DNA of 64,000 bases from Aquificota bacterium. Its GTDB lineage: Bacteria > Aquificota > Aquificia > Aquificales > Hydrogenothermaceae. How positions within the stretch are numbered: the stretch's first letter is position 1; the number at the start of each line of letters is the position of its first letter. Shown here piece by piece: positions 1 through 9,825 of this stretch. The notes under the pieces are model-generated. The model was not told the DNA's origin and ran no database searches. It saw only the letters and a program-made list of their open reading frames with translations. Position numbers and translations under genes: made by a program. The DNA lies in NCBI GenBank assembly GCA_013153635.1, contig JAADDZ010000014.1, positions 62,001-126,000 on the forward strand, given 5' to 3'.

Positions 1-1029
1 GTTAAAAACGCTCATAGGAACTGTAGTAAGTATGTCTTCTCCCGGGGCGAATATATCCACTGTATTGTAACCGTAGTTTGAATATACTGCTCTATCCTCT
101 GTAGGAGTTAAAGCTCCTACACATATGATATTGTCTGAATTATAAGCACATGGATATATAGGATTGTTATCTGTATTGGTTATATCGTTTCCAGCAGCAG
201 ATACTAGAATGATTCCAAAAGTATCTAATATGTTTATCAGCTTTTCTGCGGCTTTAGAAAACTCTTCCTCTCCAAAACTCGCATTTATAGCAACAATGTT
301 AACCCCTTTGAAGAATTTTTGTTTTAAGATGTACGAAAAACATTGGGCTATATCTTCAGAAAAAAGGGAATAGTTACCAGCAGTACAAGACATAACTTTC
401 ACATTCCAACCTACACCTGCTATACCTATACCGTTATTTCCTACTGCCGCAATAACCCCTGCCACAGCAGTTCCATGGTTGCTACTAGTATAATCTCCAC
501 TTCCTATACCTTCCAAAGCATTCCACCCGTAACAATCATCTATATAACCGTTTTGGTCATCATCTCTTCCGTTATCACATATCTCATCAGGATTTTTCCA
601 AAGGTTATCTTTTAGGTCTACATGAGTATAATCAACCCCACTATCCACTATAGCCACAACTACATCACTTGAGCCTGTTTCTATATCCCAAGCCTTAAAG
701 GCATTGATAGAACTTAAACCCCACTGATTTAGTATAAATTCATCATTAGGTATAGTATCCAAGAGCTTGTATTTGTAGTTAGGTTCAGCAAATTCTATGT
801 AAGGCTTTTCCTTGAGTTCTTTTATGAACTCTTCAACGGTCTTTCCTTGAGGAACCCACACACTATAAATAGTATCAAGCAGATGACTTTTTATTTGGTA
901 CTCTGAAGCTAAAGCTTTTTCATCTTTCACCGATACTATTACTGTACTGTCATCATATTCAGCTGAATAGGAAAAATAAAAGGTAAGTACAGATATTAAA
1001 GATACAACCAAAATGTTTAGTAGCTTCAT
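1..1029 (-). CDS. Subtilisin-like (S8) secreted serine protease, 3' end cut by window edge
   Basis: The protein has an N-terminal signal sequence (residues ~1-22), then an inhibitor I9-like propeptide, then an S8 catalytic domain. The catalytic Asp is in 'VDSGVD' (about position 650) and the catalytic His in 'NHGTAVAGV' (about 470). A 'SAAGND' block follows. The catalytic Ser (GTSMA-type motif) would lie beyond base 1, so its absence here is a window effect and not evidence of inactivation. Translation starts at the ATG at 1027-1029, preceded by GGGAGGCGGAT, a strong ribosome binding site. A secreted thermophilic protease is the likely role; the substrate is unknown. The 128-bp gap to mltG holds its promoter region and an AT palindrome. 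Confidence 0.9.
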   Translation of the reverse strand, partial: MKLLNILVVSLISVLTFYFSYSAEYDDSTVIVSVKDEKALASEYQIKSHLLDTIYSVWVPQGKTVEEFIKELKEKPYIEFAEPNYKYKLLDTIPNDEFILNQWGLSSINAFKAWDIETGSSDVVVAIVDSGVDYTHVDLKDNLWKNPDEICDNGRDDDQNGYIDDCYGWNALEGIGSGDYTSSNHGTAVAGVIAAVGNNGIGIAGVGWNVKVMSCTAGNYSLFSEDIAQCFSYILKQKFFKGVNIVAINASFGEEEFSKAAEKLINILDTFGIILVSAAGNDITNTDNNPIYPCAYNSDNIICVGALTPTEDRAVYSNYGYNTVDIFAPGEDILTTVPMSVFN

Positions 1030-1110
1030 ATCCGCCTCCCAAAATGTATGGTTAATAATTACTTATTTTCCTAGCACTTAGAGATATTTATAAGAAAAAT
1101 ATACTAGATT

Positions 1111-1130
1111 ATAAAATTTGGCAATTTTAT
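1111..1130. promoter_or_regulatory. AT-rich 8-4-8 palindrome upstream of the subtilase
   Basis: ATAAAATT, a TGGC spacer and AATTTTAT form perfect 8-bp arms. The site lies 80-100 bp upstream of the protease start codon on the minus strand and overlaps a possible -35 (TTGCCA). It differs in its inner bases from the AAAC-N3-GTTT sites elsewhere in the window. It could be an operator, or a chance AT-rich palindrome. Confidence 0.3.
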
Positions 1131-1157
1131 TCTGCTTTATATAGTCTATATATCACT

Positions 1158-2132
1158 TTATTTTTTATCTTTTTTTATCTTATTTATATTTTTGATATGT
1201 TCTCTGTAAGTCTTTGAAAAAAGATGTTTTTTTCCATCAAATACATAATAGAGAAAAGCTGTTTTTCTAAAAAAGATAGAAGCTTCTAAGGAAGTTATAG
1301 AAAAATTTCCTATGGGAGTAGGAGGTAAACCATAATTTAGGTATGTGTTGTACGGAGATTTTATTTTCATATCTTGTCGGTTTAAATGTCCAGACCATTT
1401 CTTTTCTAATTTTAGAGCATATATCACTGTAGGGTCTATCTGTAGATGCATTCTTTTTTTTAATCTATTATTAATCACTCCTGCTATAATCGGCTTCTCT
1501 TCATCTATAAAAGTTTCTTTTTCTACTAATGAAGCTATTTTCATTAATTTATAAAAATCGATTCCTTTTTTTTCTGCTATAGATATGTACGAGCTATATT
1601 TTCTCTTGAACTCTTGTAAAAACGTTTTTACAATATTCTCTACAGTTTCTCCTTTCCTAAAGAAGTATGTTTCTGGAGGGAAATAACCCTCAAAACTTTC
1701 TCCTTTTAGTCCAAATTTTTGTACATTCTTTTGATTAAATACATATTTTAAGAAAGTCTCTTTCTTTATAAGTCCTGCGTTTTGTAACTTTTGAGCTATA
1801 TCTATAAGGTCGTTTCCTGCGGTAATCGTTACAGATATTAATTTTTCTTTACCTGTGTACAAGGTCTGCCATACCTTAAAGATAGAAGGGTTTCCACTAA
1901 ACTCATAAAATCCATACCTTAGCGTCTCTCCTTTTAATAAAGAGTATATATAGAATATACGCCAATCTTTGATTATCCCTGTTTTTTGTAGTTTTTTGGA
2001 GATTGTTTTTAGAGAATCTCCCTTTTCTACCTCTATAACAACTGGGTTAGATAGATTTACAACTGTAAGTTTTTTTAATCCATAAAACAAAAGAGAAAAA
2101 GTTATTATTAGAAAGATTATCAGTTTTTTCAT
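1158..2132 (-). CDS. mltG: MltG (YceG) endolytic murein transglycosylase
   Basis: MltG cleaves nascent glycan strands inside the chain and limits peptidoglycan strand length. One N-terminal membrane helix (residues ~3-22) anchors a periplasmic domain. Visible family signatures are the catalytic-Glu segment 'ASLVEKET', then 'MHLQIDPTVIYAL' and 'SPYNTYLNYGLPPTPIGN'. The length of 324 residues is usual for the family (about 330-340). The start ATG overlaps the ruvX stop by 4 bases (ATGA), so the two are translationally coupled. The ruvX-mltG pairing is common in bacteria. Confidence 0.95.
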   Translation of the reverse strand: MKKLIIFLIITFSLLFYGLKKLTVVNLSNPVVIEVEKGDSLKTISKKLQKTGIIKDWRIFYIYSLLKGETLRYGFYEFSGNPSIFKVWQTLYTGKEKLISVTITAGNDLIDIAQKLQNAGLIKKETFLKYVFNQKNVQKFGLKGESFEGYFPPETYFFRKGETVENIVKTFLQEFKRKYSSYISIAEKKGIDFYKLMKIASLVEKETFIDEEKPIIAGVINNRLKKRMHLQIDPTVIYALKLEKKWSGHLNRQDMKIKSPYNTYLNYGLPPTPIGNFSITSLEASIFFRKTAFLYYVFDGKKHLFSKTYREHIKNINKIKKDKK

Positions 2133-2512
2133 CTAGTTTGATTTATAAAACTCTCTAAGATAAAAGCCGCCGCTATACTGTCTTTTTTTTCTTTATCTTT
2201 TTGATATTTTCTCTTTTTTGTTTTTAAAAGCTCCTGTGCCATATCAGTAGTGAATCGTTCATCTACAAACTCTATAGGAACATTTATAAAATTTTGTAAA
2301 TTTTTAGCAAACTCCCTTGTCTTTTTAGCTTGGGTTCCTTCTTCACCAGAGAGAGTAAGAGGTAATCCTACTATAACTTTTTTTATGCCAAATTCTTCTA
2401 TGAGATTGGCGATTTTTTCAAAAATCCTGTCATCATTCTCAAATGTTCTGTACGGAGTAACTACTATCCAGTAAGGGTCACTTATAGCGACCCCTACCCG
2501 TTTATCTCCCAC
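2129..2512 (-). CDS. ruvX: RuvX/YqgF Holliday-junction resolvase-like nuclease; start codon unclear
   Basis: This is a YqgF-family RNase H-fold nuclease, implicated in pre-16S rRNA maturation and resolvase-like activity. Seen: 'GDKRVGVAIS', 'VGLPLTLSGEEG' and 'VDERFTT'. The first ordinary start in frame (GTG, 2510-2512) falls after the conserved first strand. Upstream in-frame codons read 'KLLALDV', which contains the family's active-site Asp, but back to the stop TGA at 2552-2554 there is no ATG, GTG or TTG; only ATA codons at 2549-2551 and 2543-2545. The real protein must begin there, by an ATA start after the GGAG at about 2556-2559, or by a frameshift from the ATG at 2553-2555. It sits just after the DUF2892 gene. 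Confidence 0.88.
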   Translation of the reverse strand: MGDKRVGVAISDPYWIVVTPYRTFENDDRIFEKIANLIEEFGIKKVIVGLPLTLSGEEGTQAKKTREFAKNLQNFINVPIEFVDERFTTDMAQELLKTKKRKYQKDKEKKDSIAAAFILESFINQTR

Positions 2513-2547
2513 ATCTAGAGCTAATAATTTACCTTTTCTCTCTATAT

Positions 2548-2730
2548 CTATTCATCTCCTTTCGTTTTTATTCCAGCAATTAGATAGAGAGGACAGAAGG
2601 TGGTAACCGCAGTAAAGATAAGAATAAAGCCCACAACTTCGGCTATAACAAAAACCCCTCCTTTTTCAATACCAAGCCATATTAGAATCAAACCTACTAA
2701 TGTTCTTACAATAGCGTCCCAAAAAGCCAT
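2548..2730 (-). CDS. DUF2892 (YgaP-type) small inner-membrane protein
   Basis: A 60-residue protein with two predicted membrane helices (about 8-20 and 26-46), separated by a short Gly-rich turn, and a 'TTFCPLYLIAGI' segment typical of DUF2892, the domain found alone or fused to rhodanese in YgaP. The start ATG follows GGAGGAAAAGC. Function is not established; in other bacteria these domains are often linked to sulfur metabolism, which would suit a sulfur-oxidising host (inference). It is wedged between leuC and ruvX in an apparently co-transcribed run. Confidence 0.75.
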   Translation of the reverse strand: MAFWDAIVRTLVGLILIWLGIEKGGVFVIAEVVGFILIFTAVTTFCPLYLIAGIKTKGDE

Positions 2731-2752
2731 GCTTTTCCTCCATCTTTTATTT

Positions 2753-4039
2753 TTATATTAGAGCTTCTTCCTTAGTACCTACTACTTCCTCTGGGTGGGC
2801 TATTCTACCTAAAACTGCTGACGCCGCCGCCACTGCTGGTCCTGCCAAGTAAACTTCACTCCTTGGGTGTCCCATTCTTCCTGTAAAATTTCTATTAGAG
2901 GTAGACACACATACTTCTCCTTCTGCCAGTATTCCCATATGTCCTCCAAGACAAGGTCCACAAGTTGAAGTACTTATAAGACACCCTGCATCAGCTAAGA
3001 CTTCTAATATACCTTCGTGCATTGCTTGTTTATAAATCTGGTCAGAAGCAGGTATCACTATACATCTAACATCTGGGTGTACTTTTCTGCCCTTTAGTAT
3101 CTGGGCGGCTATCCTAAGGTCAGATAATCTTCCATTTGTACAAGAGCCTATAAATACCTGATTTATTGGTTTGCCTGCTACTTCTGTAACTGGTTTTACA
3201 TTAGACGGTAAATTTGGAGCGGCTACTACTGGCTCTATCTTTGAAGCATCAAATTCATACTCACAGCAGTATTGAGCATCTGGATCTGCTTTGTATATTT
3301 TCATCTCTCTATTTGTTCTCTTTTTTACCCAATCTATAACTTTTTCATCAGCTTCCATAATTGCATTCTTACCGCCAGCTTCTATAGCCATATTTGTTAT
3401 TGTTAATCTCTGTTCTACGTCTAGCTCTTTTATAGCTTCTCCATGGTATTCAATCGCTTTATAGAGGGCTCCATCTACTCCTATCTCTCCAATAAGTGTT
3501 AGCACAAAATCTTTGCCACCTACCCATTTTTGTGGTTTTCCATAGAAAACTGCTTTGATTGATTCTGGGACTTTTAACCATGTTTCTCCTGTTGCAAAGA
3601 TATAAGCTATATCTGTAGAACCTACTCCTGTAGAAAACACTCCTAAAGCTCCATATGTACATGTATGAGAATCAGCTCCTATAACCAAATCTCCCGGTAC
3701 TACAAAACCTTTTTCTGGGAGTAATGTATGCATAACTCCACTGTCTTGCCCTTCAAAATAGTTTTTAATGCCCATTTTTTTGGCAAAATCTCTAGAGATT
3801 TTTATCTGTTGAGCAGATAGTATATCTTTTGGGGGAAAGAAATGATCCATAACTAAAGCTATTTTATTTGGGTCGTGAACTTTATCTATTCCATACTTTT
3901 CTAGCTGTCTTATAGCAAGAGGTGCTGTTATATCGTTTGCTATAGCTAAGTCTACTTTTACATTTACAAGTTCTGAAGTCTCTACATACTCTTTATCTGC
4001 ATGTGCGGCTATTATTTTTTGTGTAAGTGTCATTCCCAT
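2753..4039 (-). CDS. leuC: 3-isopropylmalate dehydratase large subunit (LeuC, archaeal/HacA-like type)
   Basis: LeuC is the [4Fe-4S] subunit that isomerises 2- to 3-isopropylmalate in leucine synthesis, with LeuD (not in this window). Aconitase-superfamily marks are visible: 'GADSHTCTYGALG', 'FIGSCTNGRLSDLR' and 'TCGPCLGGH', which supply the cluster cysteines. The length of 428 residues fits the shorter archaeal/thermophile form (about 420) and not the 466-residue enterobacterial one. The start ATG is chosen from AGGAGGATAGACAG just upstream. Homoaconitase of the same subfamily is an alternative that motifs alone cannot exclude. Confidence 0.9.
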   Translation of the reverse strand: MGMTLTQKIIAAHADKEYVETSELVNVKVDLAIANDITAPLAIRQLEKYGIDKVHDPNKIALVMDHFFPPKDILSAQQIKISRDFAKKMGIKNYFEGQDSGVMHTLLPEKGFVVPGDLVIGADSHTCTYGALGVFSTGVGSTDIAYIFATGETWLKVPESIKAVFYGKPQKWVGGKDFVLTLIGEIGVDGALYKAIEYHGEAIKELDVEQRLTITNMAIEAGGKNAIMEADEKVIDWVKKRTNREMKIYKADPDAQYCCEYEFDASKIEPVVAAPNLPSNVKPVTEVAGKPINQVFIGSCTNGRLSDLRIAAQILKGRKVHPDVRCIVIPASDQIYKQAMHEGILEVLADAGCLISTSTCGPCLGGHMGILAEGEVCVSTSNRNFTGRMGHPRSEVYLAGPAVAAASAVLGRIAHPEEVVGTKEEALI

Positions 4040-4118
4040 CTGTCTATCCTCCTGAAATTTAAAAAGTAATAAATATTATAAGTTCAAACTATTGATAATC
4101 AAAAACAAAATTTAAAGA

Positions 4119-4192
4119 CGCGCCCGGAGGGACTCGAACCCCCAACCCCGTGATCCGTAGTCACGTGCTCTATCCAATTGAGCTACGGGCGC
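4119..4192 (-). tRNA. tRNA-Arg (anticodon ACG)
   Basis: Read on the minus strand, the gene has a 7-bp acceptor stem (GCGCCCG/CGGGCGC), the D-arm TAGCTCAATTGG, an anticodon loop CTACGGA with anticodon ACG (read as ICG), and the T-arm GGTTCGAGTCC. The discriminator is G and CCA is not encoded. Its 5' end directly abuts the prfA stop codon at 4193-4195, with no spacer, so it is almost certainly excised from the prfA transcript. Confidence 0.95.
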
Positions 4193-5272
4193 CTAAGATG
4201 TAATCTCGGCTAATTTTTCTTCTTGCTCTTTGGCTATTAACCTGTCGATAATTTCGTCAAGTTCGCCGTTTAGCACTTCATTTAATCTTTGGGTAGTATA
4301 CCCGATTCTATGGTCTGTAACTCTGCTCTGGGGAAAGTTATAAGTCCTAATTTTTTCTCCTCTCTCTCCTGTTCCTATCATTTCTTTTTTTTCTTTTTTT
4401 AGCTTTTCTCTTTCTATCCTGTCATAGTAGTCTTTTACTCTAGCTCTTAGTATCTGCATAGCTTTTGTTTTGTTTTGAAGTTGAGACCTTTCATCTTGGA
4501 CACTTACTACTATACCTGTTGGAAGGTGTGTTATTCTCACAGCTGAATCAGTTGTGTTTACGTGCTGTCCTCCTGCTCCAGATGCCCTAAATGTCTCGAT
4601 TTTTAAATCCTCTGGATTTATTTTTATATCGACCTCTTCCGCCTCTGGAAGAACTGCTACTGTTACCGTTGATGTGTGGATTCTACCGGAGCTTTCTGTT
4701 TCTGGAACTCTTTGGACTCTGTGAACTCCACCTTCGTATTTTAATCTTGAGTAGGCTCCTTTTCCTTTTATGAGGGCTATTACCTCTTTGATACCACCTT
4801 TTTCTGTTGGTTGGTATTTTAAAATATCAACTTTCCACCCGTGTTTATCTGCGTATCTTTGGTACATTCTAAATAGCTCTCCCGCAAATAAAGCGGCTTC
4901 ATCTCCACCTGTTCCGGGTCTTAGTTCTATAATCACATTTTTCTCATCGTTAGGGTCTTTAGGAAGTAAAGAAATCTCTAACTGTTTTTCTAACTGTTTT
5001 TTTCTCTTTTTCAGAGTTTCTAATTCTTCTTCTGCAAGGACTCTCATCTCTTCATCTGAAGAATGAAAAAGCTCTTTTACATTTTCTATATCTTTTTTTA
5101 CTTTTTTGTATTCTTTGTATAGATTTGCTATCTCATTTAAATCTTTATGCTCTTTTGCAAGAGCTTGAAGTTTTTTATTGTCCTTTACAATATCTGGACT
5201 GGACATTTTTGCTTCAAGCTCTTTTAACCTATCTTCTATCTTATTAAGTTTTTGGATTATTAATTTGTCCAT
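4193..5272 (-). CDS. prfA: Peptide chain release factor 1
   Basis: RF1 reads UAA and UAG. The codon-recognition loop contains '[13 protein letters not shown]', so the PxT-type tripeptide is PET, and the peptidyl-hydrolysis loop has 'GAGGQHVN' (GGQ). The N-terminal domain is a long coiled coil (residues ~5-110). The 359-residue length is standard. The ATG lies two bases after the rpmE stop with no clear Shine-Dalgarno, which suggests coupling to rpmE translation. The stop codon touches tRNA-Arg. The rpmE-prfA order is a common pairing. Confidence 0.97.
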   Translation of the reverse strand: MDKLIIQKLNKIEDRLKELEAKMSSPDIVKDNKKLQALAKEHKDLNEIANLYKEYKKVKKDIENVKELFHSSDEEMRVLAEEELETLKKRKKQLEKQLEISLLPKDPNDEKNVIIELRPGTGGDEAALFAGELFRMYQRYADKHGWKVDILKYQPTEKGGIKEVIALIKGKGAYSRLKYEGGVHRVQRVPETESSGRIHTSTVTVAVLPEAEEVDIKINPEDLKIETFRASGAGGQHVNTTDSAVRITHLPTGIVVSVQDERSQLQNKTKAMQILRARVKDYYDRIEREKLKKEKKEMIGTGERGEKIRTYNFPQSRVTDHRIGYTTQRLNEVLNGELDEIIDRLIAKEQEEKLAEITS

Positions 5273-5274
5273 TT

Positions 5275-5478
5275 TTACTTATTTTCTGATGCTGAAGGTT
5301 CTCCCTTTATTTCAAGAAATAGAGGTTTTATTCTCAATTTTCCTATGTAAAAAGGGTGACACTGGTTGCAAACTTCTAGGTATACTGTATCTCCTTTTGT
5401 AGATAATAAATCAAATTCATTACCACAACCACAGATAAAATGCGTAACTTTGAGTTCAGGGTGAATATCTTTCTTCAC
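5275..5478 (-). CDS. rpmE: 50S ribosomal protein L31 (zinc-binding form)
   Basis: A 67-residue L31 starting 'MKKDIHPE'. Cysteines in 'CGCG' (about residues 16-18) and 'CNQCHPF' (about 37-40) form the Zn site, so this is the Zn-containing (C+) paralogue and not the zinc-free YkgM type. It lies downstream of rho and directly before prfA, an arrangement seen in many bacteria. Confidence 0.95.
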   Translation of the reverse strand: MKKDIHPELKVTHFICGCGNEFDLLSTKGDTVYLEVCNQCHPFYIGKLRIKPLFLEIKGEPSASENK

Positions 5479-5537
5479 TTTGTTACCTCCTAAAATTTAT
5501 ACATAGAATAAAAAGTTTCAAATTAGTTATTTTACTA

Positions 5538-6815
5538 TTATGTATTCATCGATTTCAAGAATTCTTCATTTGTTTTGAACTTGGATAGTTTCTGTAGCAA
5601 GAATTCCATCGCTTCTACAGGGTCCATAGTGGATAGGAATTTTCTAAGTATCCATATCCTTTGAAGTTCCCAATCTTCTAATAGTAGTTCTTCTTTACGA
5701 GTTCCAGATTTTTCTATATTTATAGCTGGGAAGATTCTCCTTTCCATAAGTCTTCTGTCTAAGTAAAGCTCCATATTTCCTGTTCCTTTAAACTCTTCAA
5801 AAATCACATCGTCCATTCTAGAACCTGTTTCTATAAGAGCTGTAGCCAGTATAGTCAAACTACCTCCATCTTCTATATTCCTTGCGGCACCAAAGAATTT
5901 CTTTGGTCTTTGGAGAGCTGTAGCTTCGAGTCCTCCTGACAAAACTCTACCTGAAGGTTGGGTAGTTGCATTGGAAGCTCTTGCTAGCCTAGTCATAGAA
6001 TCAAGTAGGATAACTACATCTTGGTCGTGTTCTACTAGTCTCTTGGCTCTTTCTATTACAAGCTCTGCTACATGCATATGTCTCTCTGGTGGTTCATCAA
6101 AGGTAGAAGCTACCACTTCTGCCCCTTCTCCTACTATCCTTCTCATCTCTGTTACTTCTTCTGGTCTTTCATCTATCAGAAGGATTATCAGATGTACCTC
6201 TGGGTGATTTTTTATTATGGCTTTTGCTATTCGTTGTATAAGTACTGTTTTTCCTGTTTTTGGAGGAGCTACTATAAGACCTCTTTGTCCTTTCCCTATT
6301 GGAGAGACTAAGCTTACTACTCTAGTAGATAAATCAGAAGGGTCGTATTCGAGATTAAATCTCTCTGTAGGGTGAAAGGGTACTAATTTCTCAAAAGGTT
6401 TTCTCTGCCTTATTACTTCTGGCTTTTCTCCGTTAACTGTCTGTATTTTTATAAGTGCTCTATATTTCTCTCCTTCTCTTGGGAGTCTTGCTATTCCTAC
6501 TATGTAATCTCCAGTTTTTAGACCAAACTTTTTTATTTGAGAAGGGGATACATATATATCTGTAGAATGAGGAGCATAGTTGTTTTCTATAGAACGAATA
6601 AATCCATACCCTTCTGGTAAAACTTCTAAAACTCCTTGTATAAAGTTTAACCCTTCTTCTTGTGCTTTTTTTTCTAAGATTTTATTTATTAGCTCTTGTT
6701 TTTTTAAGCCTGTAGTCCTTTGTAGTCCTATATCTTTCCCGAGTTTTTGAAGCTCTTGCAAGGTCATGTTTTTCAGGTCGTCTACAGAGATAGTACTAAG
6801 ATTTGCTAGTGCCAT
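5538..6815 (-). CDS. rho: Transcription termination factor Rho
   Basis: Rho is the hexameric RNA helicase that terminates transcription. Seen in order: the N-terminal Rho helix-bundle (residues ~8-50), the cold-shock-like RNA-binding domain with '[15 protein letters not shown]' (about 60-130), Walker A 'PPKTGKT' (about 188), Walker B with '[13 protein letters not shown]', the Q-loop region after it, and the 'SGTRKEELL' region near the C-terminus. The 425-residue length is typical. A GGAG ribosome site precedes the ATG. It lies 23 bases downstream of mnmE. Confidence 0.98.
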   Translation of the reverse strand: MALANLSTISVDDLKNMTLQELQKLGKDIGLQRTTGLKKQELINKILEKKAQEEGLNFIQGVLEVLPEGYGFIRSIENNYAPHSTDIYVSPSQIKKFGLKTGDYIVGIARLPREGEKYRALIKIQTVNGEKPEVIRQRKPFEKLVPFHPTERFNLEYDPSDLSTRVVSLVSPIGKGQRGLIVAPPKTGKTVLIQRIAKAIIKNHPEVHLIILLIDERPEEVTEMRRIVGEGAEVVASTFDEPPERHMHVAELVIERAKRLVEHDQDVVILLDSMTRLARASNATTQPSGRVLSGGLEATALQRPKKFFGAARNIEDGGSLTILATALIETGSRMDDVIFEEFKGTGNMELYLDRRLMERRIFPAINIEKSGTRKEELLLEDWELQRIWILRKFLSTMDPVEAMEFLLQKLSKFKTNEEFLKSMNT

Positions 6816-6838
6816 GATTCTTCTTCTCCTTTTTGTTT

Positions 6839-8203
6839 TTATTTTCCAATACAGAAATTGCTAAAAATATTTCCAAGTACATCTTCCGTTGTTATTTCTC
6901 CTATGATTTCTTCTAGATGCTTTTCTGCTTCTTGAATATCAAGCATTAATATCTCTTTTTGGTTTTTTAACATTTCAAGATTTTTTAGTGAACTTTCTAA
7001 AGTTGCCTTTGATTTTTCAAGCGCTTTATAATGTCTAAAATTAATGTATATTTCATCGCCTATATCTTCTTTTACATTTAATCTCTCAAAGATTTTTTCT
7101 TCTAATAAAGGGATTCCTTGTTTCGTTTTTGAGCTAACATAAATTATATCCTTAATAATATTATTTCTGTGATTTTTATCAAGTAGTAAATCAATTTTAT
7201 TTCCTACTATTATTGGTTTTTTTTGTTTTATCTCTTCGTAAAGAGTTTTATCTTCTTTAGTCCACCCTTCAGATGCATCAAAAACAAATATCACTATGTC
7301 AGCTTCTTCTAGTTTTTCTTTAGTTTTTTGTATACCTATTTTCTCTATTGTATCGTTGGTTTCTCTAAGTCCTGCTGTATCTAGAAGTTTTACTGGAATA
7401 CCTTTTATGGAGATATTCTCTTCAATAAAATCTCGCGTTGTTCCTTGATATTCGGAGACTATAGCTCTCTCGTATCCTATTAGAGCGTTGAATAGAGATG
7501 ATTTACCTACATTTGGGCGTCCAATTATAGCTAATTTTATACCTTGAGTATAAATCTGACCTTTTTTGTATGAGGATATTAACCTATCTATTTGAGATAA
7601 AACTTTTTCTATCTCTTTTTGGATATGTTCTATATCTACTTCTTCTACATCTTCAGGAAAGTTAAGTTCTGCTTCTATCAATGTTATCAAGTTTAATAGT
7701 ACCTTTCTTAGGTTGTTTATCTGCTCTGAAAGTTTTCCTTCCAAGATATTTACTGCTATTTTTGATGCAGTTGAGGTTTTAGCTTCTATCAGTTGGGCTA
7801 TAGCTTCTGCTTGAGTTAAATCTATCTTTCCGTTTAAAAAGGCTCTCTTTGTAAATTCACCAGCTTCTGCGAATCTTGCTCCTAGATTTATAGCTTCATC
7901 TATTATACGCTTAACTACAGGGACGCTTCCGTGGGTATGTATCTCTACTACATCTTCTCCTGTAAAGCTGTTTGGAGCTTTGAAATATATTAGTAGCCCT
8001 TCATCTATCAAGTTTTCATTTTGGTCATAAAACCTTACAAAATGGACTTTTCTAGGTTCTATGTTATCTTTTTTTGATATAGTTTTACCTATATCTAGAG
8101 CTTTTTTCCCACTAATCCTAACTATAGAAACAGCTGAAGGTACTAGTGGGGTTACATTTGCAACTATTGTATCTTCTAAACTAAAGGGGTTTATCTGCTT
8201 CAT
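6839..8203 (-). CDS. mnmE: tRNA modification GTPase MnmE (TrmE)
   Basis: MnmE works with MnmG to build the cmnm5 modification at wobble U34. The N-terminal folate-binding domain (residues ~1-120) leads to a helical domain that carries an inserted G domain: G1 'GRPNVGKSS', G3 'DTAGLRET', G4 'NKID'. The C-terminus is the family's 'FCIGK' with the functional Cys. The length is 454 residues. Its ATG overlaps the yidC stop by one base (TAATG). MnmG is not in this window. Confidence 0.97.
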   Translation of the reverse strand: MKQINPFSLEDTIVANVTPLVPSAVSIVRISGKKALDIGKTISKKDNIEPRKVHFVRFYDQNENLIDEGLLIYFKAPNSFTGEDVVEIHTHGSVPVVKRIIDEAINLGARFAEAGEFTKRAFLNGKIDLTQAEAIAQLIEAKTSTASKIAVNILEGKLSEQINNLRKVLLNLITLIEAELNFPEDVEEVDIEHIQKEIEKVLSQIDRLISSYKKGQIYTQGIKLAIIGRPNVGKSSLFNALIGYERAIVSEYQGTTRDFIEENISIKGIPVKLLDTAGLRETNDTIEKIGIQKTKEKLEEADIVIFVFDASEGWTKEDKTLYEEIKQKKPIIVGNKIDLLLDKNHRNNIIKDIIYVSSKTKQGIPLLEEKIFERLNVKEDIGDEIYINFRHYKALEKSKATLESSLKNLEMLKNQKEILMLDIQEAEKHLEEIIGEITTEDVLGNIFSNFCIGK

Positions 8204-9807
8204 TACTGTTTTTTGTGTCTACCTAACTGTCTATTTATAATCAGACTTTGTAATAGCCCTAATATATTATTCGTTAACCAATATAAAACAAGTCCTGCTG
8301 GAAAATTCATAAATAGGAATGTAAAGACTCCAGCCATTATGTACATAATCATTTTTTGATTTTTATCACTAGAAGGAGTTATCCACTGCTGGGCTATCAT
8401 TGATAATCCCATAAGTATAGGTAGTATATAGTATGGGTCTTTGTCTGATAAGTCTGGTATCCATAAGAACGGTACATTTTTTAATTCTACTGTAACCATC
8501 AGCACGTTATAAAGAGCTATAAATACTGGTATCTGAACTAATATAGGAAGACAACCGCTCATTGGATTAGCTCCAGCTTCAGAATATAACTTCATTATCT
8601 CTTGCTGGAGTTTTTGTGGGTCTTTGGCGTATTTCTTCCTTAGTTTTTCTATTTCTGGGGCAAGGTCTGCCATTTTTTTCATAGCTTTTAAACTTTTATG
8701 ATTTAAAGGGAAAAAGAGTATCCTAAGTAAGATAGTCAAGATAATTATGGCTATACCCCAATTTGGTATGTAATCATAGATAAAATGTAAAACGATAAAA
8801 AGAGGTTTCCCAAGAATTCCAAAAAACCCAAAATCTATCGTATCTCTAAGAGATAAATCTACACCCCACTCTTTTTTATACTTTTGTGTAAGCTCTCCTA
8901 AAAGAGAGTACAGCTTTGCTCCACCATAGAAGAAACCTTCTGTATAGGTAGGAATCTCTGTAAAAGTGACAGTTTTGTTTTCTGCAACAGGAACTACATG
9001 GACAATTTGGAGAGGATTTTTAAATGCAAAAATCTGCATAAAATATTTATTTTCTTCTCCTGCAAAGTATATCTTTCCTCTGATTATTCTCTCTGCTTCT
9101 ATGTCGTTATCTATCTTTATTAGACCTTTTTCTGTTTTTACTATAGCTCCTGTATGTCCAAAACTTCCTTCATCATCTAGGGATACCCCATTGATAAGAG
9201 CTGTACCTAGATTTTTAAGACCTTGTATCTGAATATCAACAGAAATATCTCCAAGAGGGTTTAGTACGAACTGCTTTTTTATGGATATGCCTTCATGATT
9301 CAAGGTAAATATGATTTTGTCACCTTCTCTTTGGTACGAGTATTCAGTAAAGTTTAACAACATGGTAATATCTGGGTTCGTGGTAATTATCTCTCCGGGA
9401 AAAATTTTATTTGTTTTTGAGAAGTTACTTATAATGTCTGTGTTATATTTGTTTATAAAGATAGATATTATTCTTCCACCTATTTTTGAAAACTCAATAT
9501 ATCCATATTTAGTTTCTATTTTGACTGTATTTTGGAGATTGTCTGCGTTTAGTCTTCTACCATCTAATATTAGATTAAAATTACCTGTAGAGTTATAAGT
9601 AACAGTATTTGAAGAAAGGTCATTTTTTTGAGGTGGTTGAGGATTAGCATTATTTTGAGTTTGTTTGGTCTCTACATTCCTTGCTTCTTCTTTTGGTATG
9701 TTTTTTTCTGAAAAATAACTACCATAGATATAGTACCCTATCATAAACATAGATACGATAAGAAAAAAGACCATTAACCGCTTTTGAATATCATCTTGCT
9801 GATTCAT
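8203..9807 (-). CDS. yidC: YidC membrane protein insertase
   Basis: YidC inserts and folds inner-membrane proteins, alone or with Sec. It has a Gram-negative-type layout: one N-terminal helix (residues ~14-30), a large periplasmic beta-domain (about 60-320), then the conserved five-helix core beginning near 'WGIAIIILTILLRI' with the hydrophilic-groove Arg, and 'NPMSGCLPILVQIPVF'. I use the ATG at 9805-9807 because AGAGG lies 5 bases before it; a GTG two codons upstream (9811-9813) has no room for a ribosome site. The gene belongs to the classical rpmH-rnpA-yidD-yidC-mnmE cluster. Confidence 0.96.
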   Translation of the reverse strand: MNQQDDIQKRLMVFFLIVSMFMIGYYIYGSYFSEKNIPKEEARNVETKQTQNNANPQPPQKNDLSSNTVTYNSTGNFNLILDGRRLNADNLQNTVKIETKYGYIEFSKIGGRIISIFINKYNTDIISNFSKTNKIFPGEIITTNPDITMLLNFTEYSYQREGDKIIFTLNHEGISIKKQFVLNPLGDISVDIQIQGLKNLGTALINGVSLDDEGSFGHTGAIVKTEKGLIKIDNDIEAERIIRGKIYFAGEENKYFMQIFAFKNPLQIVHVVPVAENKTVTFTEIPTYTEGFFYGGAKLYSLLGELTQKYKKEWGVDLSLRDTIDFGFFGILGKPLFIVLHFIYDYIPNWGIAIIILTILLRILFFPLNHKSLKAMKKMADLAPEIEKLRKKYAKDPQKLQQEIMKLYSEAGANPMSGCLPILVQIPVFIALYNVLMVTVELKNVPFLWIPDLSDKDPYYILPILMGLSMIAQQWITPSSDKNQKMIMYIMAGVFTFLFMNFPAGLVLYWLTNNILGLLQSLIINRQLGRHKKQ

Positions 9808-9825
9808 ATGCACCTCTCCACTTTT

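Noticed and set aside
1-1029. Subtilase lacking its catalytic Ser
   Set aside because: The Ser motif would lie beyond the left edge of the window.
2250-2474. Plus-strand reading frames opposite ruvX, rho, prfA, atpB and similar genes
   Set aside because: They are mirror frames of well-supported genes with no ribosome sites or recognisable protein features.
9811-9813. GTG start for yidC
   Set aside because: The GGAGAGG ribosome site directly abuts it with no spacer; the ATG two codons later has suitable spacing.
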